DNA of 64,000 nucleotides from Theobroma cacao (taxonomy: Eukaryota; Streptophyta; Magnoliopsida; Malvales; Malvaceae), in the NCBI RefSeq assembly GCF_000208745.1, contig NC_030852.1, positions 22,292,612 to 22,356,611 on the forward strand, given 5' to 3'. Within the stretch, counting starts at the first letter, position 1, and each line of letters begins with the position of its first letter. The notes under the pieces are model-generated. The model was not told the origin of the DNA. It made no database searches and saw only the letters and a list, made by a program, of their open reading frames with translations. The position numbers were made by a program, and so were the translations under genes. Shown one piece after another: positions 46,592 to 57,966 of the stretch.

Positions 46592-49545
46592 TGTAAAGCC
46601 CGACCTTATAAAATACTATTCATGACATACATGTGATGATAGCATGATTGCATGCTAGGAGAGTCTCGAAAAATTTATAAAAATCGGTATTGTACCTAGA
46701 AGTACAACAAAGTTTATTTAATCCTCGAACTAGATCAAATAGGAATTTTAAGGTGAGATTAAGAGTTTCACAGTTCATGGATGACTTAAAATGGTAATTT
46801 GGAGTTTGAGGATCAATTTGGAGTCAAATCGAAATTTTCACTAACCAGGGGTAAAATGGTCATTTGCCACCTGGGGACAAAATGGAAATTTTAGAAAAGA
46901 TTTTTTTGACCCCATTTGACTTATTGGAGTATAATTTGATTTATTCGAGTATGATTTGAGGTTTAGAAGTGAAAAATTTTAAATTTCGGTATAATTTGGA
47001 GTAAAAGAGTAAAATGGTAATTTTGCCACCTTAGGGGCAAAATTGTAATTTTCCACCACCAAGATATTTTTCCAGCACATGGTCTTCCTTTATCTTCATC
47101 TTTGACCCTTGACTAATCATGTGGTGGAGATAAAATGTTTAAATTTTTAAAATTTTAAAAACGGGCCAATGACATGATGCCATGTGTCATGCCTTTATTA
47201 ATTTATTATTTTCCTTTTTAAAAGGCACAAAATCAGCCCATCTTCCACCCCATGGCCGGCCAAACCAGCAAGAAGAGAGAGAAAACAAAAACAAAACCCT
47301 AGAGAGAGAAAATCAAAGAAAAAGTGTGAATTTTCAAGGAAATTAAGTGAAAAAGGTGAGTTTTTTCTATTAAGCTTGAGTTTTCTTATTCCCAAGCATT
47401 TCTCTTTATTTTCCATGATTAAATTACATGTTTTCATGATGAATTCAATTCTGAAAAAATGGGTTAGGAGAGAGAAAGTTGTTGGATTTATTTGATTTTA
47501 ATTTATGTTAGTGTTTTTAGTTAGTTTAGCATATTTAGAAACAAAACAACAAGAAAAGAATTTATTTTCTCCCCCAACCATTAATGGCTGAATTTACCAT
47601 GTAGTGAGTGAGGATGAGTTTGATTTTATTCTAGGAGAATTGGTTAAGGAATAATGAATTATGAGCCTAGAAAAATAATGGGAATTTTCGGAGCAAAAAT
47701 ACGAATTTTTACCCACTAGGGGTATTTTCGTAATTTGCTGTTGGGACTGATAATTTGCACCACACTGAGGGACATTAAGTTAATTTGGGTGCAATTGAGG
47801 TATAGAAACTGAAAAGAATTAAATTGGAGTTTAAACGGACCCGTTAGGAATTTAATCGGGTGATAAGACGAATTAGGCCAATACCGGGTTTAGATAGTTA
47901 CCAGTGCATTTTTGCATTCCATATCATGCATTGGTAGTCTAAATTAGTTTAATTTTGATTTAGTACCAACTTGGTGAAACTCTCGATTTTGTACTGTGTC
48001 AAGGTGGTGAGTCCTCCGATAAAGGCAAGGAAATTGCATCCGAGGACCAGTAGACAGAGTGCTTCGAAAGTCTGCATTCTAGACATTGTGAGTAAACTTA
48101 CTGTCATTTTAATTATCTAGGGTGGTTTTTAGATGCTTTCATGAATTCTATGGAAAAAGGAATTTAAAAAGATAAATTTTCATGTTTTATGAATAAATGA
48201 GTTTCAATGAAATTAAATTATAAATTGTTTTGAAATTAATAGTGATTTTGAAAAATAGAGTACACGGAGACTGTTAATTGTGGCAATTTGATTGTTTAAA
48301 TTAACTGGCTTATGATAAATCGAGCATGATTGGCTAGTTGGCAATTGTATTGAAATGCGAATTGTTTGGTTACCTTGAAAAACTACGAATTACAAAATTG
48401 CCATATCATGTTATTGAGTTTTATTATATGGTGGATTATATATTAATTAATCACTGCAGTAGGGGGTTTCTGTGGACCAGCCTTTTAGAGGGGCACGGTA
48501 AACCCCATTATATTCTTACCTCGAACGGAGAGGCGCGTAGGGTATCTCCTGGGGTAAAGTTTAGGGTTCACTTCACGCTAAACCACCACGTGAGGGGGAA
48601 CTCAGCCAACGCCAAGGAACGGCTATGTTTTCAAAACAAAAACATGATTTATGTGAAATGTGAATTTTAATAGCCTTGGCGGTCTCGGTAGGATGCCTCG
48701 GCCAAGGTGTCCCCGAGAATGGATTTATGGCACAAGCCTAGATTTTTATGAGATTCATAAGCCTCTTTACGTGTTTTGAACAAAATGTGTTCTAATGCTA
48801 TAACCCAGTTTATGATGATTTACTTTATTGTCTCCATGTACTCAACTCTAGATGTTTATGATGATGTTTGTTTACTCATTGGGATTTTATAATCTCACCA
48901 CCCTCCTTTCCACCCATTTCAGGTTCAGTATAGACTGTAGATAGCTGATCTCATCGAGGACTACAGTGGGATCTGCATTTTCCAAACCGTAGGTTCACAG
49001 TCCTCTTTACTTTTGTTTATTCGGGGGCACTCTTGTTATTGTAAATTAAATTAAATATTTTGGCTTACTGTATTTAAGTATGTATAAATTTATTTAGCTT
49101 TTACGTTATAAAAATTATTCACGTATAACTCTATAAATATTGTTTTATAAGAAAATAAAATATTTTACTTAATATTTTTTTTATTTTCTTATTATATTCA
49201 GATAACCATAATTTCATTTTAAATGAAGATTTTAGACTTTTAAACTCATTTTGAATATGAATTATGTGTTTTGTACTTGTATATTACGTTTTAGCCAGTT
49301 TCAAAATTTTTGAAAAAAATGACCAAAATACCCCTATGAGACGAAAAATTAATATTTTATTTGTTTAAAGTTGGAAACAGCTTAAAATCTTTTAGAACAC
49401 GATATTTGACAATGGTTGCTCACAAGGGAACAGAGAAACTGATAGTAAAGCCTTGCGGGGTTTCGGGTTGACATCTCGGGCAATAGTGTCTACCGGAACA
49501 CCGCGACGGTTGTCACGGGCTTGAGGGGAGTACCGGGTCGTGACA
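46592..49545 (+). mobile_element. solo LTR, Tekay/Del-like, TSD GACCG
   Basis: Starts TGTAAAGCCCGACC and ends GGGTCGTGACA, with exact GACCG at 46587-46591 and 49546-49550. At 2954 bp with no internal region it is a solo LTR. Internally it has 'taaccaggggtaaaatggtc', 'ccatggccggccaaacc' before a GAGAGA-rich leader, and a GC-rich 3' part. It is related to the solo LTR at 35668-38176 and inserted in the same orientation. It is the youngest insertion of this nest. Confidence 0.9.
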
Positions 49546-50291
49546 GACCGACTCTCACTCTTTTTGTCGACCTTTTCCTCTTCTCCCTCTTCATCGTCGG
49601 CTACCTAACCGAGTATCCCTTTCGTCACCGATCACCCAAAACTCTAGCTTCCCAATCAGATCTCTCTTTATCTCTTTTAGCCAGTCATGCCACTTTCAAA
49701 CCCTCCAAAAAGCTCACAAATCTCCCTCACCCAAACAAATCCAAACCCAAAATCCTAAGCCACTGTCGCTTCTCTCATTTTCTTTTTTTTTTGTATATAT
49801 ATTTTTTTGTATTTTGTTTGTTAGTTGTTGTTATGGTTATACTGGTTGCAAGATTTTAGGGTTTTTTTTGCTTGCTTTGGGTTTTATTTTTTTGGTTTAG
49901 AGAATAAAATTTTTGTTGTTTTTGGGTCTAGTTTCTTTGTTTATGGACGATTGTTTTTTTTTTTTGGGATCATTTATCTGGTTTTCAAAATCTTCTCCTT
50001 TTTTTGTTGAATCTGCCTTCATTTTAAAAGATCCGTATTGTCCAAAATTTTGGACAATCTCAGGAGTGCAATCATGTGATTTCACAGGGTTCCTGGCACA
50101 AGCAAGCCAGGGGCAAGCAGTTGGAGGTGACTAGAGAGGGAGGCTGAACAAACGTTTAGTCTTTTCCCTTCTCTATTCCTCTTTTTTTTTAATTTTAATA
50201 TTTATTATACTATTTAATTATTTTATTTATTTATTTTGATTAATTTTTTATTATATATATTTTTATTTAGGGAATAAGTGTCTACACATAG

Positions 50292-51731
50292 GCCAGATAT
50301 CAATAAAACGACCTTTACTGAATGGATGGATGCAATCAAAATGATCAAAATGGTAAGTATGTACTTTATGCAGACTATTTTACTGAATATGTTCGGCATT
50401 AATAAGAAACAAAATGGATGAAAAGGGAGAAAGGATTAGGTATAGATAGAATAAACTATGTACATCCAGCATCAAGAGAATTGTATTTCCTACGATTGTT
50501 ATGGAATGTAGTAAAAGGAGCAACTAGTTATGAATATATCAGAACAATTGATGGCATTACTTATCAAACCTTCCAAAAAACATATAAGGCACTTGGATTT
50601 TTAGGAAACGGCCAAGAATGGCATGATGCATTAATTCAGCTTCACAATGGACTACAAGTCAACAATTAAGACAATTATTTGTAACCATTGTCATGTTTTA
50701 CCAAGTAGCAAATTCATTAGCCCTTTAGGAAAGTAATTGGAGATTATTTTTGAAAGTTATTGAACATAGATTAAAATATGCATTTGGATCAATGCAATAT
50801 ACAATTCTAGAAAAGATCTAAAACATTATGTTCTAATAGCTTTGGAAGACCTGTTCAATAAAAATTGTAGCTTTTTATCAGAATTTAAATTACTTATGCC
50901 TAATCAACAAATCTTTACCGTGGAGAAAATAGGTTGATACATGAAGAAATTAATTATGACTTAATAGATCTCCAACTACACCTAATCGTGCTTTCAAACT
51001 TAAACCCCGAACAAATGCAAATTTATCAATGTGTTAAACAATTAATAGACAATGAAAAAGGACAAATGATCTTTGTACATGGACATGGAGGAACAAGCAA
51101 GACTTACTTATGGAATACAATTATATCTGGAATAAGATCAACAGGAAAAATTATTTTGGCTATTCTGCCATATGGTATTGCATCATTGTTATTGCCAAGT
51201 GGTAGAACAGTTCACTTAAGGTTTAAAATACCTCTCAATATCAATGAGTACTCCACATGTCAAATAAAAAAAAGAACACAACTTGCTAGGTTAGTTCAAG
51301 CATGTAGCTTAATAGTGTGGGATGAAGCACTTATGGTACATAGACATTGCTTTGAAGTTTTGGACAAAACTTTAAGAGATTTACTTGATACTGATTCTAT
51401 TCGAGTACTAAACAAACCCTTTGGAGGAAAAACTATTCTATTAGGAGGTGATTTTAGACAAATTCTTCTTGTTGTTGAGTTTGGAAACAAAACAAATATT
51501 ATTAACGTTACAATAAATCAATCACAATTATGGCACAAATGTAAGTTTTTCGTCTTAAAAACTAACACTAGACTATTAAGGGATAACCTTGATGAGGAAT
51601 TGAAGAAAGAAATTGAAGAGTTTGCACAATGGTTGCTAAATCTTGGTGATAGAAACTTAGAATCTTTGACTATGGAAAACAACGGTGACTCAAATTATAT
51701 ACCATTACCACAAGTACATACCATTCCATAA
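50292..51731 (+). pseudogene. Helitron helicase (PIF1-like) remnant, downstream piece
   Basis: Continues the Helitron reading from 44591: TFTEWMDA near 50310, KKQNGWKREKGLGIDRINYVHPA, then YFLRLLWNVVKGATSYEYIRTIDG (50418-50669). A PIF1-type helicase start follows at 50934-51731, with LNPEQMQIYQCV, a Walker A of GHGGTSKT (the usual GTGKT has lost its glycine) and Walker B VWDEA. Stops, frameshifts and the altered Walker A show it is dead. The remaining helicase motifs after about 51731 are missing. Confidence 0.88.
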
Positions 51732-51950
51732 GCATTAAACCAATCACTGTATAACATACATACATATATATATATATAACCATATCTTAACAGAGTTTCC
51801 CCTTAAAATTTATTACAAATAGTTTGACCGTTTCTCAATTAGGAAAGAGCATTCTACAATTTTATAAACAACAATCAAATTGATATTTCTTTGTAATTCT
51901 TACTTATAATTAAATAAAAATGTTAACAAAGAAATATTTAATTATTTCAT
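51732..51950. other. gap between helicase remnant and Helitron-like end
   Basis: AT-rich DNA with a short TATATA run at 51765-51777; no helicase motifs recognised here. Confidence 0.4.
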
Positions 51951-54900
51951 TCTCTACTATTATAAAATATCAAGGTTAATTGGTGCTAACTAAATAGCTA
52001 ATCCAAAATACTAATAAATATAATTCCAAGTTACCATGTGGTCGAATTTTTCTTAAACACTTGACCTTGTCTTGCTACGGCACTAAACTTATTATATAGA
52101 AATCTTGAGGATATTCCTTTCTATTATTAGTTATTATTACAATGATAGGAGAATGTAAATGATTACCATACAAACTTTGAACTTTGTTTATATTATGAAG
52201 AAGGTAGAATGCAACCTGGTTGGTTAGTAAACAAGTTATGGTGGATTGCTGCTCCTTTGTATGGGATCAAACAATTTTTTGATGCCATACATATTTTTAA
52301 TTCCTCCAACCTATATTAATGTAAATTGATTTATATATTCATTTAGTTGTCAGAATTCTGAGATATTAACAAAACACAGATTTTTCTTTATTTAAATATT
52401 AACAAAACATACATTTTTGTTTCATTTCAAAATTTAGGTACTTCACATATCAAGATAATAAAATTTTGCTTCAATCTCTGTATGGTTGACTATTGAAAAA
52501 TAATTTTAATGTTAAAATTGCATTTTGCATTCTTGGAGTTACAAATTGGTAATAACATTTTGAATTCTTCATTTAATAGAGAAATGCATTGCATTTTATG
52601 GTAAGAACCCTGAACGTGCCATAATTTCGACCTCAATCTAAAGAAGGATTTTTATATCAAATCAACAAGTTTCAAACAAGTGATAAAAAGTCCAATTTTA
52701 ACACCATTCCCTCAAATATAATAAGGATATTTACAAAGAACACACAAATCCAAAAGCTTCATGAAGATTTGGCCCCATACCCTTCATCATATTTTACTTT
52801 TGCATCATTTAATTAACTTAATGCAAGGATCAGATATGATGCTGTCTTAACAAGTACAACTAAGTCAATTATTTCCTAAATTGCTAAAGCATGATTTCTA
52901 TAGCATCTTTCGTTATTGACACTGCAAATAATCACTAACCCTAATTAAAATGATATTTCAAAACCTCATAGATTTTATTGGGGCTTTAAAATAGACGACC
53001 AATATTGCAAAGGTTCGCTTGCATAACAAAACATATGATTTTAAAAAATGTGACCTTTACATTGAAGATCTTATGTAAAAAAAAAAAAACACTAATGAAC
53101 GCATTTGATCTTATGGGTGAATAAATTTTTACATCAAATCTCATACTTGATATTTTTATGTATAGTGGCAACAACTTAAAAGTGTTTTATACACTAATAA
53201 AGTTAAAGACATAAATGAAGACCACTTTCTTGATGAAGTGATCAACCCTGTTATTATCTTGACCGTAATAATAATGAAGAAATACATGAGCAAGAATATC
53301 ATTTACTATTAGTTATATAATTCAGTATTTATCATATTTTTTTATAACTGTTTGCTTCTTTTACAAACACCATTTACCTTGCATCTTGTTCAGCCATGAA
53401 GATATATATCGATCCAAATATACATGAAACTGCAGCATTTAAACAGAGATAATATCAATATTATAATTATAAATGGCAATTCAAATATAAAATATCAGCT
53501 CACAAATGTTTTAACTCACAGATATCAAGAAAAACCATTTAACATGCAAATCATAAGCATGGAAATGGACTCATAACCACAAATTGGAAACAATAACAAG
53601 ATTGAAAAATCAACCATTGTAGCAATTAATGGAGTTGGCCCAACCAAACCCAAGTAAAAGCAATCTAGAACAAACGATTTTTGAAACAAAATGTTAAACA
53701 CAAACATACTGATAATAAACGTATATTGCAGAACATCAAATTCCATATACGTGCAACGATTACTGATATTGATTGCAGTAATGGATGGTTTTGCACTTCA
53801 TGTAACGAATGTGGGTTGGCCTTACTATTTTGTGCTGAAAAGTATTAGTGCACTCAACATGATGAAAAGACACCATTGCCAACGTAAGTAAATAATGAAA
53901 CTCTTATATTCTTAGTTATCTTCATTTCATGAATTCAATGCTTTCTTAAATTCTTTTTATAATACCACGTTGAGGAAAAATTTTTTTGGTGGATATGTGC
54001 TGATCTAGCTCAAATCGAGCAAACATTCACATATTCTTAACATTTAAAACATTAACATTTTGGTCATTTCTTTTGTTCTAGAATATGGATGTTTATGATC
54101 GAATACCTTTTGTCTCATATTCTAAAAATCACTGCTAAATCCAATCCAATCTTCTTCATGCAGTCAAAATCTTCATTTTTGTCTTCTTAACAATGAATTA
54201 AAACAAACAAATATACATGAACACAAGTTTCTGTGTTTGTATATTAATTTTATAAACATGTTTTATAAGTCATTGTGTTAGTATTTGAAAAATTTTAAAA
54301 TTATTATTATACAATACATGTACTGCTGGTATAAATATCTTTCAAGTTCATTACCAACTCCATATCTCCATCTGTAAAAAACTCAAATTCAATTTTGTAG
54401 ATATTCCATACAACTGATTATGCAAGATAGCATTAGGCAAATGAGATTAGTAGCCTTCGGTAAAGTGGCAAAGAAGTTAGTTAGAGCGAGTATCACAAAA
54501 CTTGCAACACTCAATACTATCCATCGCATGACATTGCCTAAACCTGTCAGGGCCTTGATCAACCATACAAGGACATTTGTAATAGGTTTGACATTAAAGG
54601 CAATTAAAACAGGAATTTTAAATTACAAACTGTTCGATAATGATGCGATGGCAAACCAAGAACTTATCACTCCAACTTTTACAAGCATTGTTGTATCCTC
54701 AACACCTCCATTAACAATTGAACAACTAGAGGAGTAGCTCCTATCATCACCAATTAACACACAAGTGGCCAAAGAACTTTTCCTAGAAAACTCTTCTCAG
54801 GAAAGTGCTGTCATCAACCAAAGACAAGAATCACCCCAGAAAATATACAAAACCAAGTTAGGATTACAATACAATAAACTTCATTTTACATATTTGCTCT

Positions 54901-55842
54901 TCATCTAATTGTTATTAGGTTATTTTTTCCTTTTTTCATATAGTTTGAATTGCAAGCATTAGATGAAAATGATGCATTTTGAAATACATCTATCTTCATT
55001 TGAACATTCAACATTTTCAAAATTGACACACATTCCTAGCACTTTTCATGAACGATTTATAGTTGAGATATCAACACTAAAGTTTTAAATAAATTAGATT
55101 CTTCTGTGCATTGGTTAAAGATGATGGAAAATTGTAAGTAAAATATTCATGTATTTGCATATGCATTTATGTAATATTTTCATTAAGAGATTTGATAAAA
55201 AATTTCAAACAATATATGATACTCCTTAATTGCTCTGCCATTATTTGCAAACACGGCACACACTAGACTAAAACCTCGATAGAAGCGCAACATTATTGAC
55301 ACTTTTTGTTCATGTATAGCTAATATGAAATCTTGATGTCTAATTGCCAGTTATATATTAAGATGCCTCATTCTTTTGTTCTAGGTGGCATGTAATATTA
55401 CACATTATAATTATATCTTTTTGGTATATGCTTCAAATGCTGGCTAAATATTGAAACACTATTTTACCCAATTACATATATTTTGTAACAACAACAATGA
55501 CATCTTTTGTGAAGCTTTACAAAAGCCTTATGTTGATTTCTACTTACAGGCACTATCTTTTCTACTTAACCTTACAATGATGGTATAAAATTATAAATTT
55601 TCATAATATTGCTTTACGTTTTGTGCTAATATCTATATATCTATACATTATATTATGACCCTAGGTTATAATATTCCAAGACTTTCTACTACCGACTATA
55701 ACATTTTGTATATGTAATTTTTAGTACATGGACTTGTTTTAGTTCTCATCTACAAAAATTTAATAAAATAAAAAATATGATAAACATAACTATTATAACA
55801 TGTATTATTATATTCGTGTGTAACGTACAAGTACATTTCTAG
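51951..55842 (+). mobile_element. candidate non-autonomous Helitron carrying RPA-like sequence
   Basis: TCTCTACTATTATAAAATATC at 51951 is the common start of plant Helitrons (TC...). At the far side CTAG at 55839-55842, followed by T, is preceded by an imperfect hairpin in GTGTGTAACGTACAAG about 10 nt upstream, as in Helitron 3' ends. Between them lie RPA70-like exons and no helicase. The base before the 5' end is T rather than the expected A, so the exact border is doubtful. It may be nested in, or be the tail of, the larger Helitron. Confidence 0.55.
53696..54737 (+). pseudogene. RPA70-like single-strand DNA-binding protein fragments (Helitron-borne)
   Basis: At about 53753-53880 one frame reads ATITDIDCSNG then WFCTSCNECG, the C-terminal zinc-ribbon region of replication protein A large subunit. 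It continues to an in-frame TAG within AEKY*CTQHDEKTPLPT and a GTAAGT-like donor at 53884. At 54420-54737 a second piece reads RLVAFGKVAKKLVRASITKL and LPKPVRALINHTRTFVIGLT, resembling the following OB-fold strands. Many plant Helitrons encode RPA70-like proteins next to Rep-helicase. The internal stop and missing N-terminal OB folds mark it as a pseudogene. Confidence 0.72.
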
Positions 55843-56502
55843 TAGGTTTAATTAGGTTAATATTTGAAATATATAAATATAAAATATACAGTAAATTTTA
55901 CAGTACAATCATGAAATTTAACTTTAGTGTAAGGTTATTGAATGATGACACAAGTTATATCAGTGCAAAATCACAACATTAACATATAGGAATATCATTT
56001 TGTGATAAATACGTTAAAAATAAAAATATTTTTTTATATTAATTTATAATTATAATATGACAATATGACATTTTTCACATTCTACATCAACCTTATATCA
56101 ATGCTGACTAATAATAATTAATCAATTATTAGTTGATTAATTAAACACAATAAAATTTATTTATATTTTCTTAAATAATTTAAAAATTTATTTAAATATT
56201 ATACCTAAATACAAATTCCTTGTACTCAGCCAAATTCCAAATCCAGAGAAAGGTTATACGTAGTCCTTCTGTTTCCATGACAAATGTCCCATGGCTGTGT
56301 TCGACTCCGAGACACAAATGTCTCTCCTCAATATTCTTACGCTTATCACTTTCCTACTTTTTCTTCCCTTGCAATTACATTACTGCATAAACTGCATTTC
56401 CAATGAAGACAATACTTAATAACTCAATGCTGTTTTCCTTCCTTAGTGTAGAATACAAGTTTGATACTACGCACACAACTCGTTTGATGAATTTCCTCAG
56501 AT
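55843..56502. other. intergenic and PPR promoter
   Basis: AT-rich; 56085-56200 resembles one arm of the 18477-type foldback family ('gactaataataattaatcaattattag'). The last 250 bases before the PPR start codon are likely promoter and leader. Confidence 0.45.
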
Positions 56503-57966
56503 ATGATGCATTTCTTGTTTCGACCAGATCGGCACCGCTTTTTGACGCAAGTTATCACTACCCAGAAACCCAAAAATCTTTTTCACTCTCCACATTCAAC
56601 AATAACAACACCACCGGAATTTGAGGAGCTTTGTAAAGTTGTTTCGAGCTCAATGGGTGGTTTGGATGACTTGGAATCGAGTTTAAATCGGTTTAAGCTT
56701 TCCTTATCACCATTACTTGTTACTCAAGTTATAAATTCTTGCGAGAATGAAGCTCCCACTAGAAGGTTATTGAGATTTTTCTTGTGGTCAGTTAAGAATT
56801 TAAGTTCTAGTTTGGAGGATAAAGACTTAAACAATGTGGTTCGAGTTTTTGCAAAAAAGAAGGATCATACTGCAATGGGGATATTGGTTTCAGATATTAG
56901 GAATCGGGGGCGCACAATGGAGAGCCAGACTTTTAGTGTTGTAGCTGAGATGTTGGTTAAATTAGGGAGAGAAGATGAGGCATTGGGTATATTCAAGAAC
57001 TTGGAAAAGTTTAAGTGCCCACGAGATAGTTTCAGTTTGACTGCTATTGTTAATGCTTTATGTGCTAAAGGGCATGCTAGGAAAGCTGAAGGTGTAGTTT
57101 ATCATCACAAGGATACGATTGCCGGTGTTGAGCCTTGTATATATAGGTGTCTCCTCTATGGGTGGTCTGTGCAGGAGAATGTGAAGGAAGCGCGCAGAGT
57201 TATCAAGGAGATGAAGTCGGCTGGTTTTGAGCTTGATTTGTACTGCTATAATACATTCCTTAGGTGCCTTTGTGGGAAAAATGCTAAACGTAATCCTTCT
57301 GGCCTTGTTCCTGAGGCTCTGAATGTGATGATGGAAATGAGGTCCCAGAGAATTGCTCCAACATCAGTCAGTTATAATATATTGCTTTCTTGTTTGGGGA
57401 GGACAAGAAGAGTGAAAGAATCATGTCAGATTCTGGAGTTGATGAAAAAGGCTGGTTGTGCTCCAGACTGGATCAGCTATTATCTTGTTGCTAGAGTATT
57501 GTACTTGACTGGGAGATTTGGCAAGGGTAATAAGATAGTGGATGAGATGATAGAACAGGGGCTGACTCCCGATCGTAAGTTCTACTATGATCTGATCGGT
57601 GTCCTTTGTGGAGTTGAGAGAGTGAATTTTGCTCTCGAGCTGTTTGAGCGGATGAAGAGAAGTTCATTGGGTGGGTATGGGCCAGTTTATGATGTCCTCA
57701 TACCAAAACTTTGCAGGGGAGGGGACTTTGAGAAGGGTAGAGAGCTATGGGACGAGGCTGTGGCTACGGGTGTTAGTCTTTCCTGTTCAAGTGATGTGTT
57801 AGACCCCTCAATCACTGAAGTTTTCAAGCCAACAAGAAAGGCGGAGAAAGTCCATCTCAAGGGCTGTACCATGGCTAAGAGTCCAGTAAAAAATAAGCAG
57901 AACACCATGAAGGGAAAGAAGTATAAGAAAATAAAGAAGAAAAAGAAGAAGTCATCTTCAAAATAA
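56503..57966 (+). CDS. P-type PPR protein (At5g61370-like), Lys-rich tail
   Basis: Intronless 487-residue protein with about eight P-type PPR motifs between residues 130 and 420 (e.g. QTFSVVAEMLVKLGREDEALGIFKNL, VSYNILLSCLGRTRRVKESCQILELMKKAGCAPD). The N-terminus (MMHFLFRPDRHRFLTQVITTQKPK) is basic and acid-poor, consistent with a mitochondrial presequence. An unusual C-terminal 30 residues are almost all Lys, Ser and Asn (ending KKKKKKSSSK). No E, DYW or SMR domain. From memory it matches Arabidopsis At5g61370, the neighbour of TOC1 there. RNA target unknown. A 5'-shifted open frame at 56403-56624 is on another frame and is not used. Confidence 0.92.
   Translation: MMHFLFRPDRHRFLTQVITTQKPKNLFHSPHSTITTPPEFEELCKVVSSSMGGLDDLESSLNRFKLSLSPLLVTQVINSCENEAPTRRLLRFFLWSVKNLSSSLEDKDLNNVVRVFAKKKDHTAMGILVSDIRNRGRTMESQTFSVVAEMLVKLGREDEALGIFKNLEKFKCPRDSFSLTAIVNALCAKGHARKAEGVVYHHKDTIAGVEPCIYRCLLYGWSVQENVKEARRVIKEMKSAGFELDLYCYNTFLRCLCGKNAKRNPSGLVPEALNVMMEMRSQRIAPTSVSYNILLSCLGRTRRVKESCQILELMKKAGCAPDWISYYLVARVLYLTGRFGKGNKIVDEMIEQGLTPDRKFYYDLIGVLCGVERVNFALELFERMKRSSLGGYGPVYDVLIPKLCRGGDFEKGRELWDEAVATGVSLSCSSDVLDPSITEVFKPTRKAEKVHLKGCTMAKSPVKNKQNTMKGKKYKKIKKKKKKSSSK

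Larger units (their letters stand above)
44592..50286 (-). mobile_element. solo LTR, Tat/Ogre-like, TSD CATAG, itself interrupted
   Basis: Plus-strand edges are TGTCATCACG and GTGTCTACA, with CATAG on both sides (44587-44591 and 50287-50291). On the minus strand it begins TGTAGACAC, the usual start of this LTR type, and ends ...ATGACA after a GGTGG-GATTCC motif near 44641-44653, mirroring the LTR at 36-920. Removing the nested solo LTR and its duplication leaves about 2736 bp. It includes three diverged 'ccctc.tcat...ggtgg' units at 45040-45140, 45220-45320 and 45770-45860. Gypsy lineage assignment is from motif memory. Confidence 0.82.

Noticed and set aside
48338..48670. 110-codon plus-strand frame
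   Set aside because: Falls inside the solo LTR at 46592-49545, and LTRs of this type do not encode proteins.
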